NCBI GenBank assembly: GCA_036346205.1
Contig: JARFJB010001492.1
Coordinates: 434,001 to 498,000, forward strand
DNA length: 64,000 nt
Direction of reading: 5' to 3'
Source of the DNA: Vesta saturnalis
Lineage: Eukaryota; Arthropoda; Insecta; Coleoptera; Lampyridae
The notes below the pieces were generated by a model, which worked only from the letters and a program-made list of their open reading frames with translations, searched no databases and was not told the origin of the DNA. A program made the position numbers and the translations under genes. Shown here piece by piece: positions 14,233 through 24,260 of this stretch (its first letter is position 1; each line of letters opens with the position of its first letter).

Positions 14233-15050
14233 ATGGTGGGTAGTAAAAAGCTTTCTGGAAATCACGGCAGAAAACGCAAGGCGGTTAAAGATTTAGAGCG
14301 CGAGAAGTAAAAGGACCGTATTAAAAAATTTCTTGTATCTAATTCTACTACTGAAATTTCTTCCCATCTTTGTGATACGGATACGTATTACGTATCAACA
14401 TAAAATTCGGCAGAAAATTCATTAGCAGCGGAAGAAGCAGGAGCAGCAGCAGCAGAAGAAGAAACCACATCAGTAAAAGAAGCAGCAGGATCTTATACAG
14501 CTGATAATGCTGGTGATAATACTCGAAAATTGTTAATAGAAATAGGGCCAATGGTAGAAACAATAATAAATTATCCTGTAGATAATAAAAGAAAGAAAGT
14601 TTAGCAATGAATATTATTACAGGAAATTGTCGAATTCCGAATTAGTGCACCGAAGATAGTTAGTCCATTCAAAAATAAATAATAGAGTATTCTGCTTTTG
14701 TTGCAAATTATTTAATTCTAATTCAGTAAGTTTATTAATTACTACCGGCTACTCAAATTGGCAAAATCTTGCAAAAACTTTGCGAAGTCATGAGTCATAA
14801 CACATCTGAAACCCATTTCAAGAATTACAGTGGATTGAGCTTGAAAAATCGTTAAAAAATTACACACCAATTGACAGTCAAAATGAAAAATTATATGAAT
14901 TAGAAAAATAATATTGGCGTGGTGCACTTGATCGTATACTAGAAATAATAAAATATTTGCGCAAACAATTTTTTCCACTAAGAGGTAATTCCGACAATGA
15001 AGTTTTAGCCAAATTTGACTTTAATAACTTTGATTGTCAGATGCGTTAGT
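14233..15050 (+). pseudogene. hAT (ZMYM/TTF-type) transposase, N-terminal part
   Basis: ATG at 14233 begins VGSKKLSGNHGRKRKA, the usual start of this hAT branch, followed by an Ala/Glu-rich linker and KLLIEIGPMV. After frame changes come FCFCCKLF (TTF-type zinc finger), TTGYSNWQNL, a HE/HI...H pair and YWRGALDRILEIIKYLRKQ. These match the N-terminal domains of ZMYM1-like hAT transposases. Stops near 14310 and 14605 and a frame change near 14640 disable it. The reading continues at 16.2 kb after the inserted Crypton. Confidence 0.8.
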
Positions 15051-15126
15051 ACAGAAAAAAAAAACTCAGTATAAACGAAAATGTTGTAGGTTTTGTCAAT
15101 GTAAACGATACAACTAGGTTTAAAAT

Positions 15127-15955
15127 CTTATGGCATTCTTGAAAAACTGTTCTGTTGGGTACATACCAGAGAAGTCATTAGTGTTTTCAAAAGAGCGCTT
15201 ACTCAATTTTTTTCTTGAAGCACCCAACGACAAATACTTACTCATGAAGGTAAATTTTTTACTTTTAAGATTATTCTTAATAAATATGATTCCATTTTAG
15301 GTAGTTGCAATATTTGGAGTTTGGCGGTTGCAGACGCATGGAATTAGTAGAGTAAATTATATTGACCTCATTAAGAAGAAGAAGGTTCTGCCTTAGTGGT
15401 ATTAGAGATACCAAATCACATAGACCCAGGGTTTTTACCATATTAAACAATGATAGTAGAGTAAATTATATTGACCTCATTAAGAAGTGCACGAGTTTAA
15501 AACCGAAGCATTTGAAGATTGAAAAATTTTTTTTATTCTACAATGGGTGTAAATCTACCTGAAATTCTATTGGAATTAACACATTTGGTCAGATTCCTCG
15601 ACAGATTGCCAAGTATTTAAATATTCCCAATACCGATCGATACACAGGATATTCATTTCGTAGAACCTCTGCCACAATCTTGGCAGACAGTGGAGCTGAC
15701 ATTAGAACTTTAAAACGGCATGGGGATTGGAAAAACGATGCTTTTGCTGAAGGGTACGTGGCAGACTCCATCGAAAACAAGAAGAAAATTGCCAAAACCT
15801 TAGGATCTAGTAGCGTACAACAAACGAGTAACCGAAAAGTATCTATATCAACATCTTCAAGCAGTTCAAGCGAATGCCTTCTTGAAACATCTGGGGGAAT
15901 TTCAACTACCCGAAATTACAATTGCACCATTAATATTAACATCAGTAAACAATAA
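15127..15955 (+). pseudogene. Crypton-type tyrosine recombinase, C-terminal two thirds
   Basis: The sequence reads AFLKNCSVGYIPEKSLVFSK, then FFLEAPNDKYLLMK, a probable short intron (15250-15299, AAG|GTAAAT to TTTTAG|GT), then VVAIFGVWRLQTHGISRVNY. After a disrupted stretch come YLNIPNTDRYTGYSFRRTSA, GADIRTLKRHGDW and AFAEGYVADSIENKKKIA. These hold the catalytic Arg, the His/Trp pair and the Tyr nucleophile of a tyrosine recombinase. The usual His two residues before the Arg pair reads Tyr here (GYSFRR). The Ser-rich tail to 15955 with NYNCTININI is normal for insect Cryptons. Part of 15361-15480 is locally duplicated (VNYIDLIKK appears twice). The copy is probably inactive. Confidence 0.8.
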
Positions 15956-16482
15956 TTTCTTTAATACTACATTAATTACAGATCATATTCTAACTGCAGT
16001 ATTAATATAAATAAATAATTTGTTCAAGTTCTTTTCTTATATTTCGTCATCAAGATGACTTCATGGCACAATATTACGGCACGCATGCCATAAAGTGATA
16101 AATTATTAACGACATTAATAACCAAGGCATTCTAATGCTAGTCAACGACAAAAGTAAATTATAAAAATATAATTTTTTTTTAGTATTATTCAATAAATAT
16201 TTTTGCTGCATCAAGTAAAAGGTGGGATGTATTAAAAAAGTATATACTAGATTTTACTTTAAAATTTATTAGTGAAACACGATGGGAATTACTAATAGAC
16301 GCTTTACGCCTTTTACGATTTAATATTGGAGAAATTTACGATCCTTTATTTGATATTTCGGAAGATACCGCTAGAGATAAAAATACTAAATTATTATAAG
16401 TTTTGTTATGAACGAATAAGTTCAAAAGTAAATACATTAGAACATGATTATTAATTTTATTAAATACATAAATAAAAGCTCT

Positions 16483-16555
16483 ACCTCGAGTAGCATTTGA
16501 ACCTACGACATGTACTTTGCTAGAGTACCGCTCTAACCAACCGAGCTATCGAGAT
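16483..16555 (-). tRNA. tRNA-Ala(AGC)-like gene, left arm
   Basis: It is 73 nt with standard spacing: acceptor ATCTCGA/TCGAGGT (all seven pairs with one T-G), D-arm GCTC...GAGC, anticodon stem GTACT/AGTAC with loop CTAGCAA (AGC), 5-nt variable loop and T-arm GTAGG/GCTAC with one mismatch. The A-box is TAGCTCGGTTGG. It lacks the G3:U70 pair normally recognised by alanyl-tRNA synthetase, so decoding Ala is doubtful. It may be a transposon-borne tRNA-like sequence with a Pol III promoter. Confidence 0.6.
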
Positions 16556-16710
16556 TCAAGCCTCAATCGATGTAAATTTTGTCTTTATGTATGTAGAACT
16601 GATGTAAATTCTAAATATAATGTAACTACAGTCAAATTACTTATATTAATCGAATGTGAGCCTTCATTATATAATAATATAAATTCCAAAATACATCGAT
16701 TGGGGCTTGT

Positions 16711-16783
16711 ATCTAGATAGCTCAGTTGGTTAGAGCGGTACTCTAGCAAAGTACATGTCGTAGGTTCAAATCCTACTCGAGTT
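16711..16783 (+). tRNA. tRNA-Ala(AGC)-like gene, right arm
   Basis: It is 73 nt, the inverted partner of the copy at 16483. D-arm GCTC...GAGC, anticodon arm with CTAGCAA loop and T-arm GTAGG/CCTAC all pair fully. The A-box TAGCTCAGTTGG is perfect and the B-box is GGTTCAAATCC. The acceptor stem ATCTAGA/TCGAGTT has two mismatches. A T-run (TTTTT near 16788) could end Pol III transcription. Confidence 0.55.
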
Positions 16784-17426
16784 AAACTTTTTAATTATGT
16801 ATTTAATAAAATTAATAATAATGTTTAATAAAAATACTAAAATTGAAGTAATTACTTTATATAAAAAAAATTAAAAATTTTGAATTTGTACATTCGCTAG
16901 TACTTTGGCATGAAATTCTAAATAAAATAAATATAATTAGTAAAATGATTCAATCAGTAGATATAAATATTTCAGTTATAATTAGGAATAGAAAATTTAA
17001 TAGTTTATATTCGAAATTACGGAGGAAGGTTTTGATAAAATAGTAGAAACTTCACACGAATTAGTGAGCTCTTTAGAAATTTCAGCTGATTTTCAAGGAA
17101 CTGTCAGAATAAGAAAACGTAAACGGCAACATAACTATGAAAATATGGATCAAACTCCTGAAGACCCTCAAATTTTATTGAAAATAGAATTTTTTAACGT
17201 AATTTTAGATACAGCGCTTAATTCCTTGCATGATAGATCTACAAAATTTTAAAAATATTGACACTAAAGGATTAAATAATAATTATATCGAGCTAAAAAG
17301 TCATTTAAAAGATAAAGATATTAATGACAGAGAAATTTATTGTGTATTATTAAAATTCAAAGATTTGTTTATAATGAATAATTCTGAAAATTGTAAAACT
17401 CATTTAGATTCATTACAGTTTATATA

Positions 17427-18837
17427 CAGTGCGTTCGTAAAGTAGTGGATAAATTCAATTAAAATTCGAATGGGAGTTTAGGAGGAAAACGATTGGCCAC
17501 GTCAAATTTTATTTTCAATTTTGAATTTTTTTACGTAAAAGGGCGTGTCAAGAGAAAGATATGACGTCATCAATGTTTTTTTAAATGTCAACCCTCGTTG
17601 TTTATTGCAGAATTAGAAAGGGTACATCTTTTTAGGTACGCAAGGTATATAGATGATGTTAATACAGGGTGTCCCAAACTTGCGTCCGCGTGCTATATCT
17701 CCCTTATTTGATGGAATAGGAAAACAAAATTTTGAAGGTGTACTGAGGCGCATATTTTAAAATTATTTTAGCTTATACAGGGTGTTTCATTTATACAGTG
17801 TGAACCAAACATGAAGTTTTTCAATGGGGCATCCTGTATGTTATTTCAAATTTTTATTCAGCTCATTCTTTCAATATAAGGTTTGATTATGTTATAATGG
17901 GTAGTTTAGAAGTAGTCATTTTGAAGAAAAAATCTTACCTACATGGATACCATGTATCTATTCTTTTTACAAACTTGGCGTTACCATAACATGATTGTTG
18001 AGTTTGTTCACAAAATTCAGTTTGCAGATCAAAATCATATTCCGACAGTTCGTGAAGTAAGCATATCTTGTAGGGATGAAACTTCTCTCTACTCAACACT
18101 TTATGTACAGTAAATCGCGCCTCACTAATATTATTAGCCGTGTCCGTAATGGTGGCATTAGAATTATCTTGCACTGCTAATACAATGTTCAACCGATCTT
18201 CTTCACTTATCGATTTTCTCATATCCCGAACAAGTCCAAATTCCCGAAATTTCACCTCAACTCTGCTTACCATGCTTTGGCTATCGACGGTCGATCATGG
18301 CGGGTTGCATTAAACAAAGCAAACACTTCTGATTGAGTACGTGACCTATTCCCGAAACCAAACATGCACAACATTTCAATTCTTTCACGTTCACTTAATT
18401 TCCTCATATTTTACAAAATAACGGTAAAGTAGTTACTAGATAAACTCAACGATAACAATGCTGTCGCCTATCAAAAAACTAAACACAAGTTGCAAATAAT
18501 TTTAACAAAATGTACAATTTAACGTTTTCTTACATTGACAATGAAATTTTCTACTTTTTTAAAGTTTCCGATAAGTTTTATCCAATATTTCCTTACCATC
18601 GCCCATATTTGCCTTCTCGGACGTAAAAAGATATACCCTTTCTAATTATGCAATAAAAAATGGGGGTTGATATTTAAAAAAATGCCGATGACGTTATATC
18701 TTTTTCTGGGCACACTCTGTATTTTTTTTACGTACAAAATTCTAAATTGAAAATAAAAATCGACGTGTCAGAGCGTTTCTTCCTAAACTCCCATTCGAAT
18801 TTTAATTGAATCTATCCGCTACTTTACGAACGCACTG
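17427..18837. mobile_element. Tc1/mariner-type element (1.4 kb) inserted in the hAT
   Basis: The ends CAGTGCGTTCGTAAAGTAG and its inverse are flanked by TA on both sides. The arms pair for roughly 200 bp, with AAATTCAATTAAAATTCGAA, GATATGACGTCATC and AGAATTAGAAAGGGTA shared. It contains a truncated DUF4817-type transposase on the minus strand. Removing it would rejoin the hAT reading at 17421 and 18840. Confidence 0.88.
17935..18407 (-). pseudogene. DUF4817-type transposase, N-terminal part only
   Basis: The start at 18407 gives RKLSERERIEMLCMFGFGNR, the first helix-turn-helix of the DUF4817-type family. After a stop near 18272 come VEVKFREFGLVRDMRKSISE, a second DNA-binding helix and FHPYKICLLHELSEYDFD. 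The sequence stops at 17935 before the first catalytic Asp, so the DDE/D domain has been deleted. The plus-strand sequence between 17660 and 17830 is AT-rich element flank. This makes the host element non-autonomous. Confidence 0.8.
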
Positions 18838-18839
18838 TA

Positions 18840-18960
18840 TAACAATGATTTAGATTCAACTTTTATCAATACGTGTATAGCATTACGTATATTATTAACA
18901 TTACTTGTGTCCGTGGTAAGTGGAGAATGGAATAGATTGCAATAAAACATGATATTTGCG
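18840..18960 (+). pseudogene. hAT dimerisation-domain remnant
   Basis: The reading NNDLDSTFINTCIALRILLT followed by VSVVSGEWNRLQ corresponds to the conserved hAT C-terminal dimerisation block (usually ...LRIFLTMPVTVASCERSFSKLK). The essential Cys-Glu-Arg-Ser segment is degraded to SGEWNR. It continues the transposase interrupted at 17421. Confidence 0.7.
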
Positions 18961-19071
18961 ATAAATTGGATACTAGAAAAATTATTGATGCTTTTGGCGC
19001 TATAAGAGCAAGAAACATTAAATTGAAGTAAGTCGGAGCGCATTTCACCTGGAGCCGCCCCTGGTTCCAAC

Positions 19072-20380
19072 CATTTAAAAAAAAGTTGCATTTTGTCATC
19101 AGAGTGGCCCATCTTCCAGAGCAACATTTCCATTTTCTAGTCAATACTCAATAGAATAAAAAACAAGTAGATTATCTTATTGAGCTGAGAAGTTATTTTT
19201 GTGACAAATCTGTTCGTTCGATCGAGAACAACAATAAAAGTTTGTAATATGGTTAAAATTCTGATTTGCCAACATAAATTTACTCCTAGGTTCAAACTAC
19301 TTTTTCATTGTGTAAATTAGCTTTCATTTGTTCAGCGGTATTAAAATTAAAATGAGACTGAAGTTGAAACTAATAATTGGGCTAGGGGAATTTGATTTTG
19401 ATAGAAAAATTCAGATTGAAACTAATAATGGGCGCTAGGACAATGTGATTTTGATCAAGAATTTCAGATACAAACAATCTATCAGAATGACGCACACTTG
19501 TCATCAGACATCACTCCGAAGGATACTTTTAGTCTCTTGAAGATAAAATAGTATGCGTTCCACGTGTAAATTGTTCAATATTTCGCTCAGTTTTACAGTG
19601 TCGGCTGTCGTCTCGACTACAAAACTTGAGCTCAATAATGATCAACTTACACATCTTACATAATAATCTACAATTATTTTATCTTCAAAAGACTAATAAA
19701 CTTGTCGTTATTACTCGCAATTTCGATAGTTTAAGTTGTGTTTTATTCCTGTATTTTAAATCACATACGCCTTGCACCATTATTCATTTCAACCTAATAA
19801 TGGGGTTGTGATTTTCGTACAAAATTTCAGATAGAAACATAATAATCTGCTATTTTACTACCGCTCAAAGTAGAAACAGACGGCTACTGAGAAATATCAT
19901 TTCATGTCCAATGTCAAATTTCTAAGAAGAAAAAATGAAAATTACGAACCATGACTTTCGAAACCAAATATTTCTAAATGGTAACAGCAAGAAGGGCACT
20001 TAATTGGAAAGATCGATATTTGGATAACTAAGTATAATAATAAACCAGAAAAGTCATAGTTTACTCTTGAAAGGCTGAGGTCAAAGCTTAGCTTTTCCTA
20101 AATGGTAAGAACGTTTACTTCGGGATCTAAATATTTCGTTAATGTGGAAATCTAGGAATCGTTTGCTAAAAGCAATTGCGGATTAGCAAAAGCAAAAGCT
20201 TTAAGAAAAAGTAACTGCTTAAAGTTCCTAAGAATAAAAACCTTCAGCATTGTCTGGCGTTCCGGCGTATTCTAAGCAATTGTTTTGTCGACGGGTCAAG
20301 ACGCGTTTGTTTATTTTGTTTACGGTGCGGTCGAATCCAAACGTCTTTCGTTAGTTGTACTTGTTAGGTTTCATTTACTA
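19072..20380. repeat. Non-coding stretch with a degenerate ~60-bp repeat
   Basis: A unit with GAAACTAATAAT, GGGC and GTGATTTTGATC...AATTTCAGAT is present at about 19367-19412 and 19413-19472, with a weaker copy at 19785-19840. No gene is visible. The last 200 bases contain AAAGCAATTGC-type words that recur in the right flank of the Harbinger element (22480-22680), so they may be its left end region. Confidence 0.5.
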
Positions 20381-20582
20381 ATAAAGGTTTAAAAAATATA
20401 TAATTTGCATTATAATTAAATGTAATTAAATTAAAATAAAATAAAGTCATTTTTAACAAGTCGCAAGTTTCCGAAATAAAAAAGGAAAAAGAAAAGGCAT
20501 TTCAGACTATAGCAAACAATTACAAAGAAATATTTGATATTTCTCTCACAAGTATAAACAAACAGCGAAGAAAGTTAGCAAC

Positions 20583-21193
20583 ATGAAAGGAGAATTCAAA
20601 AAGAAATATGATTTAAATAGAACTGGAAATAAAAAAATTATTATGAAACTATGGGAAAAACTACTTATGGACACTTTGGATGCAGAAAAAATCCTGTATT
20701 TAATAAAATACCAGGTAAGTAAAGTGCACAGTTTTTTTAACGCTAGACAGAATTCTATTGGTAAACTTGTAATCCCACCTTCAACCCATTTTCACAAATA
20801 AATCAAATGCTCTCTCTCGCGTTAAAAGAAAGGTGTCTAGTATAAATATAACTACGTAACTAGATAGTCAAAATAAAAGTAAACTTCTTTTCATTTTTTT
20901 AAGGTGCAATATCGATTGGTGTTGAGGTTCAATCTCCAGAATCCTGTTCACTTTCAGAAAGTGCATCAGTTACAACTCCGCCGCCACCACCAACATTATC
21001 TATAAGGAAACGTAAACTCTTGCCAGAAACCGAGGAAACAAAACATTTAAGTATTACAGAATTGCAGCGTTTAGTGTTATTGGAGGAACTTCAACTAGTT
21101 AGAATACAGCAGGAAGAAATTCAAACAAGAAAGACGGACGAAGAAACTGAAAGGTATATTAGAGAAGGTGATCGTGTTTTGTTCAAATTGTAA
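20583..21193 (+). pseudogene. PIF/Harbinger accessory (Myb/SANT-like) protein, fragmentary
   Basis: A first segment from ATG 20583 reads KGEFKKKYDLNRTGNKK and KLWEKLLMDTLDAEK up to a possible splice donor CAG|GTAAGT at 20715. A second segment (about 20903-21193) reads SPESCSLSESASVTTPPPPP, then LSIRKRKLLPETEETKHLS and ELQRLVLLEELQLVRIQQEE, ending in a stop. A basic N-terminal domain, a Pro/Ser linker and a C-terminal helix fit the DNA-binding partner encoded by Harbinger elements. It converges on the transposase at 21390. I could not reconcile the reading phase across the putative intron. Confidence 0.5.
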
Positions 21194-21389
21194 AATACAT
21201 CTCTTGTGTTATTTTTCTAAGTAGAGTACTTTACTTTTTATTTAATAAGCAGTTTGTACCTCTTGAACTTAAACATATAAATATAATAAACTTGGTTATC
21301 CTTGTTATGGCAAAAATATAAATAAACCTACTTACTAAAAGAAATGTATGTTGAACAAACTTATTTATAGACAAGATACGCTATCTACA

Positions 21390-22488
21390 CTAATTATTAT
21401 TATTGAAAAGAGTTTCTGTCATCAATTCTCTTTTTTGCTGACCCAAACGACGAATTATGTTCAAATTGCGTAATTCGTTTTGGACAAAGAAATCTTCATT
21501 TAATTCTTCTGGAAAAGCAAAATCATCATCTCTTAAATATTTTGCAATTTTATACAAGACAACGCAACAAATGACAATTGGGGCAATTTTCTCCAGTTTG
21601 GTAGAAATTTATACTGCAAAATAGGAAATCTAGATTTTAATTGTCCAAAGCACCTTTCAATTATGACACGTTCTCGACAAAAATATTATTATAACGTTGC
21701 TGAGCAGGAGTCGCTGAATTTCTCCACGGTGTCATAAGCCAGGGAGCTATGGGATAACCATCGTCTCCTAATAACAAATAGTCTTCTCCAGCGTTTTTGA
21801 AACACTCATAAACATTGGAGTTTTTAAAAATTCTGATATCATGCACGGATCCTGGCCACTGACAGTCTATACTTGTAAACATTTCGTGTACGTTGCATGT
21901 TGCTTGAACGTTTAAACTGGCAAATCCCTTCCTATTGACATATTCATCACCGAATTCGCCAAATTCTGGGATTCTGATATGGGTGCAGTAAATGACCCCA
22001 ATAGCATTTGGAAATTGGCATTTTTGGGACGATGCATTTTTAGCTTCAATAAGTTCTGCCCTAGTCCTGGGAAATTTTATTCATATTTTTGCCTTACTCA
22101 CAATTTTATGCATAACGTATGTATAAGTTTTGGAGACACTGGTTTGATGAACACCAATTTCTTCACCAACTGCATTTTGAAAACTTGGGTCCGCCACGAC
22201 ACGAAGAAAAATTTTCATTTTGCCTAAAGCCGATAAAGCTCCACCACGTGATTCACCACTTTCTTGCAGGAAATAGTTTGCAAGCCACTGTACATTTTCA
22301 CGATTAAAACGATACAATTTTCGATAATCTTCTTCTACACACTCCTTGCGCACTTTGCGATCCAAAAATTCTGCCATATTAGGATGGAAACCGGACAAAT
22401 ACAACAACAAAACTAATCTAAGCAAATGTAAGGATGGTCCAGTGTATGCTTCAAAATTTACCAGCAATTGCTTATATAGCAAAAGCAA
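21390..22488 (-). pseudogene. PIF/Harbinger transposase (HARBI1-like), three lesions
   Basis: From 22488 the frame gives AEFLDRKVRKECVEEDYRKL, YRFNRENVQWLANYFL and GEEIGVHQTSVSKTYTYVM, the N-terminal HARBI1-like domain. A TGA replaces the Trp of the WIKFPRT motif near 22080. The same frame then runs on through THIRIPEFGE, WPGSVHDIRIFKNS and LLLGDDGYPIAPWLMTPW (second catalytic Asp) to 21661. The expected first catalytic Asp before GTH reads Tyr (VIYCTHI). A frame change leads to ERVIIERCFGQLKSRFPIL (catalytic Glu), and a second one to DDDFAFPEELNEDFF and a stop at 21390. Few lesions suggest a fairly young copy. Confidence 0.88.
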
Positions 22489-22499
22489 TTACCACCTTT

Positions 22500-23160
22500 A
22501 TGCATATTATATTAAGGAAATGCTTCTTAACATTTCTAAGCAAAACCTTTTGCTTCCTGCTTTTCCTTTCATTTCAAGCAATTACTACAAGGTCAAGTAA
22601 ATGCTAAACATTTTATTCATTTCAACTTAAGCATCTGATGGGATTTTTCAAGAAAAAGCAATTGCTATATTTTTATTCATTAGGCCCATTATAATCGATC
22701 AAAAATAATGAAATTGAATTGATACCGAAAACATACGTTTTGAGGTGATTTTTGGTAATGGTGGATTTGTAAGGTAAGAAGTAAAACACTAAATGTAATT
22801 TACTTGTGACCGCAATAACTCAATAAAAAGAGAGGCAATAGAGACAGAAAAGCGTGAAAACTAGTGGTAAAGAAAAAGAATCTCATACAACCACCACGTG
22901 AACAAGCAAGAATAACAGTGAAATCATCGAAGAAGAAAAAAGAATGCACGAAAAAGTGAAAACCACCAACGATATCAATACCCAGAACAGCAGCCGTCAG
23001 TTTAGTTTGAATAACGAGAAGTAAAACGAGATAATTAATCACCTGAATATGGCAAATATGATTTCGCCGAAACGTCGTCAGTTCAACGAAGGTTCCTGTA
23101 GGAGCCACATTATCAGCACTACACGAGCCCAAGGGCTCGTAAAAAATGGAAATCCATATA
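22500..23160. other. Harbinger right flank and unassigned sequence
   Basis: Up to about 22680 the sequence repeats AAGCAATT/AAAAGCA words seen left of the Harbinger genes, so it is probably that element's right end; exact termini were not resolved. The 22750-23160 part is less AT-rich and has an ATG at 23049 (ANMISPKRRQFNEGSC) cut by a MITE at 23161. It could be an exon or retroelement 5' fragment but I do not recognise it. Confidence 0.35.
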
Positions 23161-23439
23161 CAGTGCGTCCAAATGTATGGAACCGGCCTTGTTATTTCAA
23201 AACTATTCAAGCTAAATCGATAAAATTTAATATGCATGCTGTTTACAAAGCCTTCTATTATTTCCAGTTTGTAATTTTTGAAACTGACAAGGTCGGGAGC
23301 TGCACAGCCAACTTGATTTTCTGGGAAGGGGGTGGAAATAATATAAGGCTTTGTAAACAGCACGCATACTCAATTTGATCGATTTAGCTTGAATAATTTT
23401 GAAATAACAAGGCCGGTTCCATACATTGGGTACGCACTG
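23161..23439. mobile_element. 279-bp MITE with ~100-bp inverted arms
   Basis: It begins CAGTGCGTCC and ends GTACGCACTG with TA on either side. The arms share ATGTATGGAACCGGCC, TTGTTATTTCAAAA, ATTCAAGCTAAATCGAT and GCTGTTTACAAAGCC. It has no coding sequence. The CAGTGCGT terminus resembles that of the element at 17427, suggesting mobilisation by a related transposase. Confidence 0.93.
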
Positions 23440-23509
23440 TATACAACGTGTGCGACGATAAGCATGAGTTAGACGCATATCTACAGTTTTCACCTAGGGG
23501 CTTTTCAAA

Positions 23510-23960
23510 AATTCGGAATCTATCTAAAATATTTTCAGCGACATCCGGTTATACCGGAAATTGCAATTAACTTCCCTGTTCTCAATGAAATGTATTTTCT
23601 TGACCAACTTTCATTAAGGTCTTATACACTAAAATTTAGCCCATTTTGAGATAATTAATATTTATCAACACTTCGTAACTTTGTAATATGATTTTACACA
23701 ATCCACAATTTAAGCATAAGTAGACCGAGATGTATAATATAATTTTTTTCCATAACAACTTAACCATTATCTTTCGTAATGTACTGAAGTGTTTGCGTAC
23801 GGTATTATAGGTTTCTTTAAGCAAATATCTTGAAATATTCAAAAATAAAAAGTCGAGTTTGTCTAATAGAACACCCTGCATACAAGCATACAGTGTGATA
23901 CAGAATTAATTTGTTTAATAAACAACAATAGGTTGCCCTAGAGTAGTATTAATGAATATT
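23510..23960 (-). repeat. DUF4817-type element 3' tail, inverted relative to 27.2-27.5 kb
   Basis: On the minus strand this segment carries AAATTAATTCTGTATCACAC, CAGGGTGTTCTATTA, ATAAATATTAATTA and AAGACCTTAAT in the same order as 27195-27500 on the plus strand. The C-terminal transposase coding part is missing here. Confidence 0.6.
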
Positions 23961-24260
23961 TGAATTCCAACCCCAAAACATTACTTCCTTATTGTTTTTA
24001 TCATAATATGAAATAAATAAAAATAAAAAAGTTAATATTGTTATTATGATAACAGTACAAGATAAACACAAAACTTTCTTACGATATCTTAGTAGCATCT
24101 CAGTACGTGTTTTACTATAAGTATTTAGATGTACTTCAAAATGTTTTTGACCTTGTTTCATGGCAATCGAATTGTTCTTATATGCAAGTTCTGACATCAT
24201 ATACTCCATGACCTTAACTGCAACTTTGATATTTAGTTTGTTGTAACCATAGAATGCCAT
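23949..24260 (-). CDS. Hypothetical small membrane protein, doubtful
   Basis: A 103-codon frame starts AFYGYNKLNIKVAVKVMEYM and has a basic region (RTEMLLRYRKK) followed by one hydrophobic segment around residues 64-85 (VIIITILTFLFLFISYY). A charged N-terminal half with one membrane anchor is protein-like. I do not recognise it, it sits among transposon debris, and AT-rich DNA readily gives such a hydrophobic run. Confidence 0.2.
   Translation of the reverse strand: MAFYGYNKLNIKVAVKVMEYMMSELAYKNNSIAMKQGQKHFEVHLNTYSKTRTEMLLRYRKKVLCLSCTVIIITILTFLFLFISYYDKNNKEVMFWGWNSNIH

Larger units (their letters stand above)
16446..16826. mobile_element. 380-bp palindromic element carrying a tRNA-Ala-like gene in each arm
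   Basis: The arms (about 16446-16580 and 16690-16826) are inverted copies. Both share TTTATTAAATACATAA at the outside, a 73-bp tRNA-like cloverleaf, and CAATCGATGTA inside. The two tRNA-like genes point away from each other's arm ends and toward the outside. The 110-bp spacer (ATTCTAAATATAATG...GAATGTGAGCC) also occurs at 39172-39232. The element lies inside the hAT transposase reading frame, so it is an insertion. Confidence 0.8.
16213..17445 (+). pseudogene. hAT (ZMYM-type) transposase, central part
   Basis: From 16213 the plus strand reads ISETRWELLIDALRLLRF...GEIYDPLFDISEDTARD, the catalytic-core region of ZMYM-type hAT transposases. After the tRNA-bearing insertion it resumes near 16840 (NKINIISKMIQSVDINISV), then from 17064 as SSLEISADF...VRIRKRKRQ and KIEFFNVILDTALNSLHDRSTKF, and in another frame FKNIDTKGLN. 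The order and spacing agree with the family. Frame changes near 16400, 16870, 17030 and 17250 prevent function. Confidence 0.75.
13281..19063. mobile_element. hAT transposon, 5.8 kb, with three nested insertions
   Basis: The element starts CAGGGGCGGC (13281-13290) and ends GCCGCCCCTG (19054-19063), the standard hAT terminal pair. The flanking octamers GTTCTAAC (13273-13280) and GTTCCAAC (19064-19071) match at 7 of 8 positions, as expected for an aged hAT target duplication. Pieces of a ZMYM-type hAT transposase are found in order along the plus strand (14233-15020, 16213-17445, 18840-18960). Between them lie a Crypton-like gene, a tRNA-bearing palindrome and a Tc1/mariner-type element. Confidence 0.92.

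Noticed and set aside
14348..14563. Leu-rich minus-strand frame like a signal peptide
   Set aside because: It is the antisense of the Ala/Glu-rich linker of the hAT transposase on the plus strand.
22800..23363. 187-codon minus-strand frame
   Set aside because: It runs across the MITE at 23161-23439 and antisense to an A-rich segment; it has no recognisable domain.
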